A stretch of DNA of 12,894 nt, taken from NCBI GenBank assembly GCA_016930735.1, contig JAFGGF010000417.1:1-12894 (forward strand). Direction: 5' to 3'. This DNA comes from Prolixibacteraceae bacterium. GTDB lineage: Bacteria; Bacteroidota; Bacteroidia; Bacteroidales; Prolixibacteraceae. Shown here piece after piece: positions 1 to 7,111 of the stretch; positions within the stretch are counted from its first letter, which is position 1, and every line of letters begins with the position of its first letter. The notes below the pieces were generated by a model. It was not told the DNA's origin and ran no database searches. It saw only the letters and a list, made by a program, of their open reading frames with translations. The position numbers were made by a program, and so were the translations under genes.

Positions 1-230
1 CGATATTCCTTTAATACTCCGGTTAACCAATTGTAAAGAACTTTATCTGAGTTTTCGTAGGCAACAATAAATCCGGCAATTTCTGAGTTTTCAATTGCAA
101 TAAAAAGTTTAACATTTTTTCTAAAAATCCGTTTTTCAATTTCTTCTATTGGAGTCGGGTCAAACTCCGGAATACTGTCAATTAGCTTTTCAATTGTTTC
201 AGCATTGGCTGTAGAAATTTTTATCTGCAT
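1..230 (-). CDS. GNAT family N-acetyltransferase, N-terminal part (runs off the left edge)
   Basis: Reading from the ATG at 230 gives about 76 residues, beginning MQIKISTANAETIEKLIDS and open to the window edge. The pattern fits the N-terminal half of a GNAT acetyltransferase: a first strand with a helix carrying acidic residues, then strands of the type KLFIAIENSEIAGFIVAY, then YNWLTGVLKEYR at about residues 65-76. That last segment looks like strand beta4 leading into the acetyl-CoA binding loop (usually R/Q-x-x-G-x-G/A), whose glycines would lie beyond the edge. GNAT enzymes move an acetyl group from acetyl-CoA to an amine; the substrate cannot be told from this fragment. The start lies 5 bases after the stop codon of the upstream receiver/PEP-synthase-like gene on the same strand, so the two are probably co-transcribed. 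The family call is moderate because the cofactor-binding motif is not seen. Confidence 0.72.
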   Translation of the reverse strand, partial: MQIKISTANAETIEKLIDSIPEFDPTPIEEIEKRIFRKNVKLFIAIENSEIAGFIVAYENSDKVLYNWLTGVLKEY

Positions 231-235
231 GTAAT

Positions 236-3208
236 TCAATAGGTTATCAATCCTTTTCTTTGTCTGCCATTCATTAGTATTGTCAACGGTTCTTTAAAAC
301 GTACATGTTTTATAAATTCAGTTTCTTTTATGACTTCCTGTTTACACAAAATTTCAATATCAACCGCAGCATTTCTTGCATTGTAAGGCACTGAAAAATA
401 ACCAACATTCATCGATGTTACGTTATGGAAAAAATGTGATCCGAGCGATCCGTCAAGCGGGAAATCTTTTAATCCCATTTCAATAATGATCCGCGCTTTG
501 GATATATGAGCCCATAATACCGGAATTCCTGTAAAATGATCGCGGGAGCCCCAGCGTCCCGGCCCAAGCAGGATGTATTCCCTTCCTTCCTCTTCCATTT
601 GTTTATTAAAATAGTTTATATCATATGCAATTTCTTTTGTTTTTATACGGTCGAACGTATCAGGATCAACAAAAATTACATCGGTAATTTCTTTCACCTG
701 GCCATTGCCCATACCTCTTTCGGCATACATTAAAAGGTTTTCATGGCTGGCAGCATCGATATCAATATTAGCATGGTCTTCAATCCTGATTAGTGGTTTT
801 ATCTGTAACAAATAAAAAGTTGGCCAGCCTTTTTCTCCGGGTTCCATGTCGATGGCATATTCAATTTCTACCGGTGATCCCATGGCATCACGGAAAAGTT
901 TCAATAAAACCTGAAGTGTGTCAGACAGTGGCATAGTATTGTATTTCAGTATATTGGCAAAATCTACCACTTTAGGCCCTGAATAGCATCCGGGAATGAG
1001 TGCATCATTTTCCATATCGTAGGTTGAAACACTGTTTTCAATTGTGCCATCTTTTTCTGCCTCTCGGATACTTATCTTTTTTATTGCAGCATCTTCTCCT
1101 TCGATTGCCAGGTCGAAATTGTTTTGCTGCATATCCAGTGAATAAAAGAATTTCTGGGAATCGCGAATCTGGTCTTTAACATCGGTTGGATTTATTGCCG
1201 GGTATTTCGGGCAAAACCGGTAGGCACTTTCGCCTCCAACTACATAAATCCCCAATCCTACAGCAGCAACCGAAAAGCCATCTTCAGGTTCCATATAAGA
1301 AACCGGATAAAAGTTGTACGATTGTGCAACTCCTGAAATATGCGGATAATATTTTCCATTGTATTCATGTCCGACAACTTCCTGAATTACTACTGCCATT
1401 TTTTCTTCTTCGATCTTATAATTAACAGCATCGAAATACGATTGGGCCGATTCAGTGTAGATACTCGCATAAACCAGTTTTATGGCTGTAATCAGATGTT
1501 TAAATCTTTCATGTATGTCAGGGTGATTATTGGGGATCAGAAAGGTTGAATAAACTCCTGAAAAAGGCTGAAGCAAAGAATCTTCAAATAATCCGGAGGA
1601 TCTGACCGCCAACGGTTTATATACATTTTCCAGATAGGTCCATAAATTTTTACCAAGTTCTTCATCCAGTTCACCCTGCAGGAAAAGATTTTTAATCAAT
1701 TCAAAATCCTGATGGTTGTGTACATCTTCAAACAGGTTATTTATTTCAAGAAATTTATCGTATTCAAGAGCACCGATAATTGCAGTTGCAGGAATACGAA
1801 TATTTATCCCCGGCAATATTTTCTGGAAATCGATATTTTCTATGAAATTACTGATAAAGGCAATACCACGGCCTTTCCCTCCCAGAGAGCCTTTTGCCAA
1901 CCTTGTTATAAACCGGTTGGAAGAAACAAGTTCAGGATTAAAATTAATTATCCTTCCCCTTAGTTTTTCAAGTTTCTCCTTTTCAAAAACATTTAAACAA
2001 CGTTCTTTTAATTCCTGTGTCGTTTCAAAGTCTTCGAATTTCATTGGTATAAGTTGCTTGGCCATGTTTATTTCTCCACGAGCCATCAACCATGTTGAAA
2101 ATGAATTCCGCCGTGAATGATATTCAACCACACTGTCGGGAATCAATTTAAATTTCTCCTGAAATTCTTTCAGGTTTGATGCTTCCATAACCGGAGTGCC
2201 ACTGCTGTCTTTAAAAACAAAATTTCCGAATCCAAGCCTTTTAAACATAAAATGGAAAATATCCTGTGAAAGGCTTTCCGAGTTTTTGTTAATGAATTCT
2301 GCCTTGATTTCGCGGGCCCGCTGTGCATTGGAAATATCATGCGATTGCAACATAATAGGAATCGGATATTTTACCCTCTTTTTTACATATTTCAAAAGTT
2401 CGACACCTGCATCGTCATCGTCTTTTCCATCCTTTTCAAATTTTACATCTGAAATTACGCAAAGCAGGTATTCGTTGTAAGCATTGATAATATGCACAGC
2501 ATCTTCATATGTACTTACGAGTATGACTTTAGGCCTGGCCCTCATTTTTAAAATTTTATGGAGGTCATCTTCTGCTTCATCATGCACAAGTACCTGAGTC
2601 TGGGTCATAATTGTGGTATACAGAATTGGCAGGTACCGTGAATAATACTGTATGCTGTCTTCGATCAAAAGAATTACACGGACATTACCATTTTGTGTGT
2701 CGCGGGCAATATTCTTTTTATCTTCAATGTATTTTATCATAGCAATGAAAACATTGGAGTTTCCATTCCAGACAAAAACCCTGTCTACAAAATTTAATTT
2801 TTGCCCTTCAATCTGGAAATACCTTAAATCGGCATTATTGTTAACCAAAAGCAAAAGCGGGATATCAGGCCTTTCTTTATAAATATCGCGGGCAATTTGA
2901 ACAGGCATATCCTTATCAAGCCCGGCCATAATAATTATAATGTCAAAATCCATGTGTTCAAGAATCAATAAGGCTTCTTCCTGCGAGTTAACGCTGGTAA
3001 AACGTGGTGCAGCATACAAATTCAGCTGAAGGTATTCGCCCCTGATTTTATCGCTGAACTGACCTTCACGGACAATTGAATAGGAATCATACAATGTCGC
3101 GACCAAAAGCACTTCTTTCACCTTTGTTGGCATCAGTTCCTGAAATATATCGCGGTCGCTTTTTTTTCGTTTATAAAGGTTTGGTATGGTAATTTGCTCC
3201 AAATCCAT
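236..3208 (-). CDS. Receiver-receiver-PEP/pyruvate-binding (ATP-grasp) domain protein, PEP synthase-like
   Basis: A 990-residue protein. Residues ~30-165 form a receiver-like fold that lacks a clear phospho-aspartate (DIIIIMAGLD at 89-98). Residues ~176-325 form a second receiver with a full set of expected residues: acidic pair E183/D184, candidate phospho-acceptor D254, S289 and K308. A linker at ~340-420 holds WLMARGE (373-379). Residues ~435-805 match the PPDK/PEP synthase nucleotide-binding domain: GSLGGKGRG (440-448), AVRSSGLFEDS (534-544), AVVIQEVVG (605-613), EIEYA (781-785) and LLQIKPL (800-806). The last ~180 residues are a separate domain with LGPGRWGSRD (881-890) and GSLGSHFFHN (920-929). 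I find no swivelling phosphohistidine domain (TSHAAI-type motif) and no PEP-binding TIM barrel, so a complete PEP synthase reaction within this chain is unlikely. It may bind ATP and transfer phosphate under receiver control; that is inference. Likely cytoplasmic. Upstream is the korAB terminator; downstream a GNAT gene follows by 5 bases. Confidence 0.85.
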   Translation of the reverse strand: MDLEQITIPNLYKRKKSDRDIFQELMPTKVKEVLLVATLYDSYSIVREGQFSDKIRGEYLQLNLYAAPRFTSVNSQEEALLILEHMDFDIIIIMAGLDKDMPVQIARDIYKERPDIPLLLLVNNNADLRYFQIEGQKLNFVDRVFVWNGNSNVFIAMIKYIEDKKNIARDTQNGNVRVILLIEDSIQYYSRYLPILYTTIMTQTQVLVHDEAEDDLHKILKMRARPKVILVSTYEDAVHIINAYNEYLLCVISDVKFEKDGKDDDDAGVELLKYVKKRVKYPIPIMLQSHDISNAQRAREIKAEFINKNSESLSQDIFHFMFKRLGFGNFVFKDSSGTPVMEASNLKEFQEKFKLIPDSVVEYHSRRNSFSTWLMARGEINMAKQLIPMKFEDFETTQELKERCLNVFEKEKLEKLRGRIINFNPELVSSNRFITRLAKGSLGGKGRGIAFISNFIENIDFQKILPGINIRIPATAIIGALEYDKFLEINNLFEDVHNHQDFELIKNLFLQGELDEELGKNLWTYLENVYKPLAVRSSGLFEDSLLQPFSGVYSTFLIPNNHPDIHERFKHLITAIKLVYASIYTESAQSYFDAVNYKIEEEKMAVVIQEVVGHEYNGKYYPHISGVAQSYNFYPVSYMEPEDGFSVAAVGLGIYVVGGESAYRFCPKYPAINPTDVKDQIRDSQKFFYSLDMQQNNFDLAIEGEDAAIKKISIREAEKDGTIENSVSTYDMENDALIPGCYSGPKVVDFANILKYNTMPLSDTLQVLLKLFRDAMGSPVEIEYAIDMEPGEKGWPTFYLLQIKPLIRIEDHANIDIDAASHENLLMYAERGMGNGQVKEITDVIFVDPDTFDRIKTKEIAYDINYFNKQMEEEGREYILLGPGRWGSRDHFTGIPVLWAHISKARIIIEMGLKDFPLDGSLGSHFFHNVTSMNVGYFSVPYNARNAAVDIEILCKQEVIKETEFIKHVRFKEPLTILMNGRQRKGLITY

Positions 3209-3282
3209 AATCTTAGATTTTAATCATCGAAAATTAAAGAAAAAACATCAACGATTAAAGGATTTGTGTCATCTGAAATTAT

Positions 3283-3318
3283 TTAATAAAAAAAAAGCAG
3301 GCCTTAATGACCTGCTTT
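3283..3318 (-). terminator. Rho-independent terminator after korB
   Basis: On the minus strand an 8-bp stem AAAGCAGG (right arm 3311-3318, left arm 3294-3301 on the plus strand) closes a 9-base loop and is followed by a run of about nine T (plus-strand A run 3288-3296, overlapping the stem base). It sits 22 bases past the korB stop codon, so it ends the korA-korB transcript and separates it from the next gene on the same strand. Confidence 0.85.
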
Positions 3319-3339
3319 CAGAATATTCTATGGATTGAA

Positions 3340-4401
3340 TTAAATTTCTTTTTGTTTACATTTTGAAGAGTTTCCTTCATATCCGTTATCTTCAACAACC
3401 CAGGTATTGCCTGAATTTAACAGTTCATCCATACAGGTAACTTTCCTGTTTTGCTGAACGGCATTTATTTGTGCTTCCATCTCAATATCGTATACCGGAG
3501 CGGTAACACTACGGATTACACCAAAAGCTACCGGAAAATCAGGCAGTTGCATGTTAATCAGGGCCATATGTAAAAACGGATCTTCTTCATATGCATCATG
3601 TACCAGGATATCATCCATGGTAATTCCATTTTCTCCGATTTTTGCAACTTTCAGTTTCCCTTTTTCCATGATTAAACCTTTGTCGTTGTTTTCACCAAAA
3701 ATCATAGGTTTTCCATGTTCAAGTATCAACTGCCTTTCTGTTCTGAAATTGGGATCGGTAATTTCACTGTGTATTCCATTATTATAAATTACACAGTTTT
3801 GAAGGATTTCGATAACTGAAGTACCTTTGTGATTTGCTCCTGCATTCAAAATATCCTGCGTTAATTTTAAATTACCATCAATGCCTCTGGCAAAAAAAGT
3901 GCCTTTGGCCCCGATAACCAGTTGCCCGGGTACAAAAGGATCTTCGATTGTACCGAATGGAGAGGTTTTGGTTTTTACACCACGGGCAGAAGTAGGTGAA
4001 TACTGCCCCTTTGTTAAACCATAAATCCGGTTGTTAAAAAGTATCAGATTTAGGTCAATGTTCCTCCTTATCAAGTGGATAAAATGATTTCCTCCAATGG
4101 CCATAGCATCACCATCACCTGTAACTACCCAAACACTCAGTTCAGGATTGGCACATTTTACACCTGAAGCTACAGCGGCTGCTCTTCCGTGTATTGTATG
4201 AAAACCGTAGGTACTCATATAATAAGGAAACCTCGATGAACACCCGATACCGGAAATAACAGCAAATTTTTCATGGGGAATACCCATCTCTGCCATTGTC
4301 CTTTGAACGGCATTCATAATGGCATAATCGCCACACCCAGGGCACCACCGTACTTCGTTTTCGCTTTTAAAATCTTTGATAGTATATTGTAAATCAGCCA
4401 T
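3340..4401 (-). CDS. korB: 2-oxoglutarate:ferredoxin oxidoreductase, beta subunit
   Basis: A 353-residue thiamine diphosphate-binding beta subunit of the 2-oxoacid:ferredoxin oxidoreductase family. With KorA it interconverts 2-oxoglutarate plus CoA and succinyl-CoA plus CO2, using ferredoxin. The CPGCG motif (20-24) and GIGCSSR (51-57), with a distal cysteine at 203 (QNC), supply the four expected [4Fe-4S] ligands C20, C23, C54 and C203. The ThDP/Mg motif runs from GDGDAM (95-100) to LFNN (121-124), followed by IYGLTKGQYSPTS, typical of the family. Length is close to usual for KorB (about 340). The start is the ATG 2 bases beyond the korA stop, so the two genes are tightly coupled. 2-Oxoglutarate specificity is inferred from overall similarity to Bacteroidota KorAB and the fused KorA; a related 2-oxoacid cannot be fully excluded. 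Confidence 0.93.
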   Translation of the reverse strand: MADLQYTIKDFKSENEVRWCPGCGDYAIMNAVQRTMAEMGIPHEKFAVISGIGCSSRFPYYMSTYGFHTIHGRAAAVASGVKCANPELSVWVVTGDGDAMAIGGNHFIHLIRRNIDLNLILFNNRIYGLTKGQYSPTSARGVKTKTSPFGTIEDPFVPGQLVIGAKGTFFARGIDGNLKLTQDILNAGANHKGTSVIEILQNCVIYNNGIHSEITDPNFRTERQLILEHGKPMIFGENNDKGLIMEKGKLKVAKIGENGITMDDILVHDAYEEDPFLHMALINMQLPDFPVAFGVIRSVTAPVYDIEMEAQINAVQQNRKVTCMDELLNSGNTWVVEDNGYEGNSSKCKQKEI

Positions 4402-4403
4402 TA

Positions 4404-6242
4404 TTAGTCCTCCAATAATTTAACAACACTTTCTTTTAATTCCTTTACTGTAAATGGAAGGCCTTTTACTTTATTGTATTGATGGTATTTAAACCCCGGC
4501 ATTTTATCGCGCAGGTATCCGGCAAATTGCCCAAGGTTTAATTCGCAAACAATGATTTTTTTAAATTTTTCAAATACATCTTTTGTATTTGCCGGCAAAG
4601 GTTTTATATAATTAAAATGTGCCAGACTTACGTTTTTCCCTTCCTGCCTGAGTTCTCGTACAGTACTTATCAGATGGCCGTAAGTACCACCCCAGCCAAC
4701 AATCAGTACATCACCTGATTCATCGCCACAAACTTCAAGTTCAGGAACCATGTCAACAACTCGCTGAACTTTTTCTTCCCTTATTTCACAGTTTTTCTGA
4801 TGATTTTCCGGGTCGTGGCTGACTGTGCCAGTAACACTTTTTTCCAATCCGCCGATTATATGTTCAAGATTTGCCATTCCCGGAAAAGCCCATTCCCTCG
4901 ACAAGGTCAATTCGTCACGTAAATATGCTTTGAATTTTGAAGCGTCTTTTGCAATCCGTGGTTTTATTTCAGGGAGTTCTGCCATTTTTGGTATTTTCCA
5001 GGGCTCACTGCCGTTTCCAAGAAAACCATCTGTTAAAAGGATAACAGGAACCATTCGTTCCAATGCAATTTTGGCAGCTTTAAAAGCATACCAGAAACAA
5101 TCGGAAGGAGTACTTGCGGCTAAAACCACAACCGGGCTTTCCCCGTTTCTTCCGTATAATGCCTGCAAAAGGTCAGATTGTTCAGTTTTGGTAGGCAATC
5201 CGGTTGAGGGGCCACCACGCTGAACGTTTACAATAATCAAAGGAAGCTCAGCCATTACAGCCAGTCCAATTGCCTCTGATTTAAGCGCCAGGCCAGGTCC
5301 CGATGTTGTTGTAACGGCAAGGTCACCGGCAAATGCAGCTCCAATAGCTGAAGAAATACCAGCTATTTCATCCTCTGCCTGAAATGTTTTTACACCTAAA
5401 TCTTTCCTTTCAGAAAGAGCTGACAAAATATCGGTCGCAGGTGTAATCGGATAGGAGCCCAGGAATAATTCCAGCCCCGCTTTTTCTGCTGCTGCAAGAA
5501 GTCCCCAGGCAGTTGCATGATTGCCGTTAATATTTCTGTAAGTTCCGGGTTCGATAATTGCCGGATTAACTATATAACTCGGAGTCATATGCTGCAAAGT
5601 CATACCATAATTAAATCCATCATGCAATACTTTTAAATTGGATTCGACTACAGTTGATTTTTTAGCAAATTTTTTACTTATAAACTTATCTATATAATCC
5701 AAAGGCCTGTTAAACATCCAGCAAACCAATCCTAAGGCAAACATATTTTTGCTTCGAAGGATACTTTTGTTATCCAATCCAAAATCTTTCAGGCTTTCTT
5801 TGGTTAAGTTCGAAATAGGTACTGCAATTTTAAAGTAATCTTTCAGATTACATTCTGTAAACGGATCATCGGTTTGGAATCCGGCTTTGCTGAGATTTTT
5901 TTCATTAAAAGCATCGGAATCATAAATAATGGTTCCTCCGGGATTCATAAATTTTGCATTTGCTTTTATTGCAGCCGGATTCATGGCTACCAATACATGT
6001 GCAAAATCGCCGGGAGTATTAATTTGTTTCTGCCCGAATTGTATCTGAAATCCAGATACGCCACCAACAGTCCCCTGTGGAGCCCTGATTTCTGAAGGGA
6101 AATCGGGGAATGTGGAAATATCGTTTCCAAGTAAAGCTGATGCATCGGAAAACAAAGTCCCGGTTAATTGCATGCCATCTCCTGAGTCTCCGGAAAACCG
6201 GATGGCTACCTCCTCAAGTTCTATAACTTTTGCATCCTTCAT
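4404..6242 (-). CDS. korA: 2-oxoglutarate:ferredoxin oxidoreductase, alpha subunit (fused gamma-alpha)
   Basis: A 612-residue subunit in which the gamma domain (residues ~1-200; RFSGDSGDGMQLTG at 15-28) is fused to the alpha pyrimidine-binding domain. Alpha landmarks are GSYPITPATDIL (262-273), the conserved acidic segment QAEDEIAG (288-295), TTTSGPGLALKSEA (311-324) and QRGGPSTGLPTKTEQSDL (341-358). A C-terminal domain with LIVGWGGTYG (513-522) follows, as in related oxidoreductases. Together with KorB it forms the enzyme that replaces the NAD-linked 2-oxoglutarate dehydrogenase in many anaerobes, feeding or draining the TCA cycle at succinyl-CoA with reduced ferredoxin. No separate ferredoxin-like delta subunit gene lies next to it in this window, as expected for the two-subunit type. 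It is the first gene after a divergent intergenic region and so probably carries the promoter for the pair. Confidence 0.93.
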   Translation of the reverse strand: MKDAKVIELEEVAIRFSGDSGDGMQLTGTLFSDASALLGNDISTFPDFPSEIRAPQGTVGGVSGFQIQFGQKQINTPGDFAHVLVAMNPAAIKANAKFMNPGGTIIYDSDAFNEKNLSKAGFQTDDPFTECNLKDYFKIAVPISNLTKESLKDFGLDNKSILRSKNMFALGLVCWMFNRPLDYIDKFISKKFAKKSTVVESNLKVLHDGFNYGMTLQHMTPSYIVNPAIIEPGTYRNINGNHATAWGLLAAAEKAGLELFLGSYPITPATDILSALSERKDLGVKTFQAEDEIAGISSAIGAAFAGDLAVTTTSGPGLALKSEAIGLAVMAELPLIIVNVQRGGPSTGLPTKTEQSDLLQALYGRNGESPVVVLAASTPSDCFWYAFKAAKIALERMVPVILLTDGFLGNGSEPWKIPKMAELPEIKPRIAKDASKFKAYLRDELTLSREWAFPGMANLEHIIGGLEKSVTGTVSHDPENHQKNCEIREEKVQRVVDMVPELEVCGDESGDVLIVGWGGTYGHLISTVRELRQEGKNVSLAHFNYIKPLPANTKDVFEKFKKIIVCELNLGQFAGYLRDKMPGFKYHQYNKVKGLPFTVKELKESVVKLLED

Positions 6243-6451
6243 TAAATTGAATTTAAATTCTATAAATAATCTTTATTATAAAAGAAAAACGATTCCAAAA
6301 ATAACAATTTATAAGCTTGGAACCGAGTCATATTTTTCAGTTAAAATATTAAAAAACAAAAATAACCATTATTTAATACGAGGTATATGACATATGCAAT
6401 TATTTCGATGTTTTGATATCTTTATGCTTTAATTTAAAACAAGTTTAGATA
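6243..6451. promoter_or_regulatory. Divergent intergenic promoter region, korA / gamma carbonic anhydrase
   Basis: The 209 bases between the divergent start codons hold no plausible gene and must contain promoters for both directions. Besides the two TAnnTTTG-like boxes for korA, the plus strand has TATCTTTA at 6417-6424 (one mismatch to the -7 consensus), 27 bases before the carbonic anhydrase ATG. A 6-bp inverted repeat TTCCAA/TTGGAA (6293-6298 and 6317-6322) overlaps the nearer korA box. No riboswitch-like structure was recognised. Confidence 0.5.
6296..6303 (-). promoter_or_regulatory. Candidate -7 box for korAB (TAnnTTTG type)
   Basis: The minus strand reads TATTTTTG, an exact match to the Bacteroidota -7 consensus TAnnTTTG, 53 bases before the korA ATG. 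An identical 8-mer lies further upstream at 6357-6364 and could be an alternative. No convincing -33 TTTG/TTG element is found at the usual spacing for either, and the region is so AT-rich that chance matches are expected. Confidence 0.3.
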
Positions 6452-6970
6452 ATGGCCTTAATAAAATCGTTATTGGGTAAAACACCTAAAATAGGAAAGA
6501 AAGTTTTTGTTGCCGAGAATGCAACAATTATAGGCGATGTAGTAATAGGCAACAATTGCAGTATTTGGTACAGTGCTGTTATAAGGGGAGATGTGCATTA
6601 TATCAGGATCGGAGAAAATACAAATATCCAGGATGGGGTAATTATACATTCCACTTATAAAAAATCGCCAACCAATATTGGAAGTAATGTTACCATTGCT
6701 CATGGTGCAGTTATACATGGCTGCACTTTAGAGGATAATGTAATGATTGGAATGAATGCCGTTATCCTTGACGATGCTGTTGTTAGAAATAACTCGATAG
6801 TTGCAGCTGGTTCGGTTGTTACCAAAGGAACAATTGTTGAATCCGGAAGTGTATATGGTGGAATTCCTGCTAAAAAAATAAAAAATATCAGTAAAGAATT
6901 ATTGGAAGGCGAAATAAACCGTATTGCAAATGCTTACGGGATGTATGCAGGTTGGTATTCAGAGGAATAA
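6452..6970 (+). CDS. Gamma-class carbonic anhydrase family protein (left-handed beta-helix)
   Basis: A 172-residue protein built of hexapeptide repeats ([LIV]-G-x4) through residues ~15-135, for example VVIGNNCSIWYSAVIRGDV, forming a left-handed beta-helix trimer. The three zinc/iron-binding histidines of gamma carbonic anhydrases are present: H66 (IIHST), H84 (IAHG) and H89 (VIHGC). R45 and D47 of the RGD motif and Q60/D61 are in their usual places. The C-terminal helix (~145-170) is normal for the YrdA/PaaY/CaiE subgroup. Family members hydrate CO2 reversibly, though several YrdA-like proteins have weak or redox-dependent activity and some act as acyl-CoA thioesterases, so activity is not certain. 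It is divergent from korA, and an enzyme handling CO2/bicarbonate beside a CO2-releasing/fixing oxidoreductase is sensible but not proof of a link. No signal peptide: cytoplasmic. Confidence 0.9.
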   Translation: MALIKSLLGKTPKIGKKVFVAENATIIGDVVIGNNCSIWYSAVIRGDVHYIRIGENTNIQDGVIIHSTYKKSPTNIGSNVTIAHGAVIHGCTLEDNVMIGMNAVILDDAVVRNNSIVAAGSVVTKGTIVESGSVYGGIPAKKIKNISKELLEGEINRIANAYGMYAGWYSEE

Positions 6971-7111
6971 GGATAATAGTTGAAATGAATTTCAGAGTTA
7001 GTTCCAAATTAATCCGACAATCTTTTAAAAAAAATTAAAAACTTTACAAACCTTAGTGAAAGTTTAATTTTCATTTTGTACTTTTCCTACCTGAATCTAA
7101 ATTAAAAAATT
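6971..7111 (+). promoter_or_regulatory. Leader of the sugar cassette with inverted repeat and weak promoter box
   Basis: This 141-base AT-rich gap precedes the transporter gene. A perfect 7-bp inverted repeat AAACTTT/AAAGTTT lies at 7039-7045 and 7059-7065 with a 13-base spacer. A weak -7-like sequence TCATTTTG (7071-7078, one mismatch to TAnnTTTG) sits 33 bases before the transporter ATG, directly after the repeat. That arrangement would suit an operator next to a promoter, but the repeat could also be a poor terminator of the carbonic anhydrase gene. No strong -33 box is visible. Confidence 0.3.

Noticed and set aside
1716..2120. 134-codon open frame on the plus strand opposite the receiver/PEP-synthase-like gene
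   Set aside because: It lies wholly antisense to a strongly supported gene, has no recognisable motif, and its composition is that of a complementary-strand shadow.
236..3208. Complete phosphoenolpyruvate synthase (ppsA) or PPDK
   Set aside because: The ATP-binding domain is there, but the phosphohistidine and PEP-binding barrel domains are not, so the gene symbol was withheld.
3219..3259. Inverted repeat TTTAATC/GATTAAA ahead of the receiver/PEP-synthase-like gene
   Set aside because: Seven AT-rich pairs with a 27-base spacer are expected by chance in such sequence, and no promoter box lies near it.
4825..5223. 132-codon plus-strand open frame opposite korA
   Set aside because: It is antisense to the most conserved part of korA (the TPP-domain motifs), shows no domain or promoter, and is explained by korA codon constraints.
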